From Corallococcus carmarthensis (GTDB taxonomy: Bacteria > Myxococcota > Myxococcia > Myxococcales > Myxococcaceae), in NCBI RefSeq assembly GCF_003611695.1, contig NZ_RAWE01000085.1, positions 1-36,085 on the forward strand: DNA of 36,085 nt, given 5' to 3'. How positions within the stretch are numbered: the first letter of the stretch is position 1; each line of letters starts with the position of its first letter. Both the position numbers and the translations under genes were made by a program. Shown here one piece after another: positions 34,672 through 36,085 of the stretch. Under the pieces are notes generated by a model. The model was not told where the DNA came from and searched no databases. It worked only from the letters and a program-made list of their open reading frames with translations.

Positions 34672-34731
34672 AGCGGGCGGACGGCCTTCGCGCCGCGCCG
34701 CGTCAGTCCTGCTCGAGCGTCAAGTCGAGCC

Positions 34732-35394
34732 TCAGGGGTCTTCGGTGGGCCCGTCGAGCGTGACGATGGCCTCGCGCACGCCCTCGCTGCGGAAGTACTG
34801 GGCGAGCAGGGCGAACCCGCCAGCCACCAGCACCGTGGGCAGCACCGCGCTGACGGTCATCAGGGATGGGACGAGCGCGTAGAGCTGCTGCGCCGCGGCC
34901 GGGTCCTGGAACTCGGGCAGGCCCTTGAGCCCCTCCACCATGGCCTGGCTGGTGTGCCGGGCCACGACGGTCCACTGGGCCCCGTCGATGGTGCGCATCA
35001 GCGCGGCGAAGAGGCCCGCGCCGCCCAGGAGCTGACGGAAGCCGTCCCGGGGCATGCCTTCGGGGGAGCGCAGCATGCGGCTGGAGGCGAAGAAGAGCAG
35101 GGTGCAGGCCACCGTCAGCCCGGTCAGCACCAGGGCGCGGGACTCGCGCATGGGGGAGAGCGCGGACAGCTGCGCCTCCATGATGGCCTGGGTGACGGCG
35201 GGGTCCTTGCCCAGGAGGGCCAGGGTGGGGGTGTGCTCCCGCTGCGCTTCGCGGTGGGCCTCGAAGTTCATCATGACGGAGGCCTCGCTGCAGGCGAGGA
35301 ACCCCGTCAGGGTGGAGAGCACCAGGCACAGCGCGGCGGCGATCCGCACGCCCCGGGGCAGTGCCCCCGGGCGGGTGACTTCAGGGGGCTTCAC
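34732..35394 (-). CDS. Membrane protein, third gene of the DUF1844 operon
   Basis: 220 aa. Hydrophobic helices include IAAALCLVLSTLTGFLACSE near the N-terminus, ALVLTGLTVACTLLFFAS in the middle and TVSAVLPTVLVAGGFALLA near the C-terminus. The first could be a signal anchor, with GFLAC resembling a lipobox but set far inside. No family recognised. The ATG at 35394 overlaps the stop of the DUF1844 gene by 4 bp (ATGA), so it is translationally coupled. Confidence 0.78.
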   Translation of the reverse strand: MKPPEVTRPGALPRGVRIAAALCLVLSTLTGFLACSEASVMMNFEAHREAQREHTPTLALLGKDPAVTQAIMEAQLSALSPMRESRALVLTGLTVACTLLFFASSRMLRSPEGMPRDGFRQLLGGAGLFAALMRTIDGAQWTVVARHTSQAMVEGLKGLPEFQDPAAAQQLYALVPSLMTVSAVLPTVLVAGGFALLAQYFRSEGVREAIVTLDGPTEDP

Positions 35395-35702
35395 TTCCGG
35401 CTTGCCTCCACGTAGCGCAGGCGCAGGTCGGACAGGAGGTTGTCCACCAGCTTCTCTTCCTCGGCGGTGAGGTTGCCGCGCGTCTTCTCGCGGAGCATCG
35501 CCAGGAGGTCCAGGTTCTGCCGGGCCAACGGAAGGTCCTTCTCCATGCGGCCCGTCTCCGGGTTCGGCGCCCCACCCAGGTGGATGAGGACGGCGGAACC
35601 CAGTCCGACGATGAAGGTGCTGAACGACAGGGACTCCTCGGAGGCGGGGCTCGCTTCCCCCGTCATCACGAAGGTCTCACCCCGCTTCTCCGAAGGGCTC
35701 AT
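35391..35702 (-). CDS. DUF1844 family protein
   Basis: 103 aa. SFSTFIVGLGSAVLIHLGGA followed by PLARQNLDLLAMLREKTRGN and LTAEEEKLVDNLLSDLRLRY is the clear DUF1844 pattern (one hydrophobic helix, then two charged helices). The function of the family is unknown; it is found in deltaproteobacteria, planctomycetes and acidobacteria. The ATG at 35702 overlaps the stop of the preceding acidic protein gene, and its own stop overlaps the next start, giving a fixed three-gene unit. Confidence 0.9.
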   Translation of the reverse strand: MSPSEKRGETFVMTGEASPASEESLSFSTFIVGLGSAVLIHLGGAPNPETGRMEKDLPLARQNLDLLAMLREKTRGNLTAEEEKLVDNLLSDLRLRYVEASRK

Positions 35703-35977
35703 TCGGACGCCTTGTCCTCTTCGTCGGCCGGCTCGTCCGCCTCGTCCGCGTCGTCGTCCTCGTCGGAGGCGTCGTCGTCCGTGTCGTCCTCGTCCTCGTC
35801 ATCGAAGTCGTCTTCGATTTCGCCATCCATCAGCGTCTCGATGGGGACGGCCTTGTCGGCCACGTCCGGCAGCTCCTCGAGGTGCTTCTTGTACGCGTCC
35901 TCGTCCACCTGCCCGCCGCGCTGGTAGCGCTCGGCGGTGCGCTTGTCGAGGTGCTTCGGGTTGATGCCTTCAGCCAT
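35699..35977 (-). CDS. Highly acidic hypothetical protein
   Basis: 92 aa. The N-terminal half (AEGINPKHLDKRTAERYQRG, YKKHLEELPD) is a normal charged helical domain. From residue 52 onwards the sequence is almost only Asp, Glu and Ala, such as DDFDDEDEDDTDDDASDEDD. The tail is probably disordered and could bind cations or basic partners. It is the first gene of the three-gene operon; a strong promoter-like region lies upstream. Confidence 0.85.
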   Translation of the reverse strand: MAEGINPKHLDKRTAERYQRGGQVDEDAYKKHLEELPDVADKAVPIETLMDGEIEDDFDDEDEDDTDDDASDEDDDADEADEPADEEDKASE

Positions 35978-36017
35978 GATTCAAATCCTCGGAATTGCTT
36001 GGAAAACAGCGCGGCAC

Positions 36018-36043
36018 CTTATAGCAGGAGGGGCGCCTGTCAA
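36018..36043 (-). promoter_or_regulatory. Promoter candidate for the acidic protein/DUF1844 operon
   Basis: On the minus strand a perfect TTGACA is followed after 14 bp by TATAAG, or after 16 bp by TAAGGT. The 14-bp spacing is shorter than the optimum of 17, so the exact -10 is unsure. The site lies about 40 bp before the ATG at 35977. Nothing else is seen in 35978-36085. Confidence 0.6.
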
Positions 36044-36085
36044 CGCCGCTGTCCCCAGGCCCGGAATCCGATGAACGTCTCGCCC

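Overview
The window is a high-GC chromosomal segment (about 70% G+C judging from third-position bias in most genes) that looks like a myxobacterium of the Myxococcus/Corallococcus type. The reasons are two eukaryote-like Ser/Thr kinases (one with an N-terminal zinc-finger-like motif and a long TPR-like tail), an NtrC-type regulator with its own histidine kinase, many small lipoproteins and membrane proteins of unknown function, and frequent GTG/TTG starts. The genus is an inference; there is no rRNA gene to test it.

Layout. 1-2206 (minus): a soluble histidine kinase followed 7 bp later by a sigma-54 response regulator that runs off the left edge. 2250-5141 (plus): a fused multi-pass membrane/spermidine-synthase-like protein. 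5317-5583: a Flp-type pilin with a strong intrinsic terminator. 5660-6856 (minus): a polytopic membrane protein. About 6860-11060: an accessory stretch with visibly lower GC, holding small membrane proteins, two related Cys-rich lipoproteins, gene relics and a duplicated ~0.2 kb segment. 11124-16279 (plus): a degenerate amidohydrolase, an RlmI-like methyltransferase, a Ser/Thr kinase, TruA and a membrane protein.

16366-24126 (minus) is one compact arginine operon, in transcription order argF', argB, argE, argH, argG, an unknown P-loop protein and argC. The divergent argR (24307) is separated from it by a perfect 10+10 bp palindrome. The transcarbamylase is of the N-acyl-ornithine type, not classical OTC. 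It carries Ala at the position that separates N-acetyl- from N-succinyl-ornithine enzymes, and ArgG resembles the Bacteroidetes form. This suggests an acylated route: acyl-glutamate is phosphorylated (ArgB) and reduced (ArgC), aminated by an enzyme outside the window, carbamoylated (ArgF'), deacylated to citrulline (ArgE) and converted to arginine (ArgG, ArgH). The P-loop protein of unknown role is the most novel element of the cluster.

24707-31199: a 2'-5' RNA ligase-like protein, a small ORF, an F420-reductase-like NADP enzyme, an ECF-like sigma factor paired with a zinc-finger/kinase/TPR protein, and a GST-like protein. 31274-33898 (minus): ClpB. 34117-34671 (plus): a conserved-looking protein whose true start codon is unclear. 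34732-35977 (minus): a translationally coupled three-gene operon (acidic protein, DUF1844 protein, membrane protein) behind a promoter with a consensus -35 box. No tRNA, rRNA, CRISPR array, transposase or phage gene was seen.
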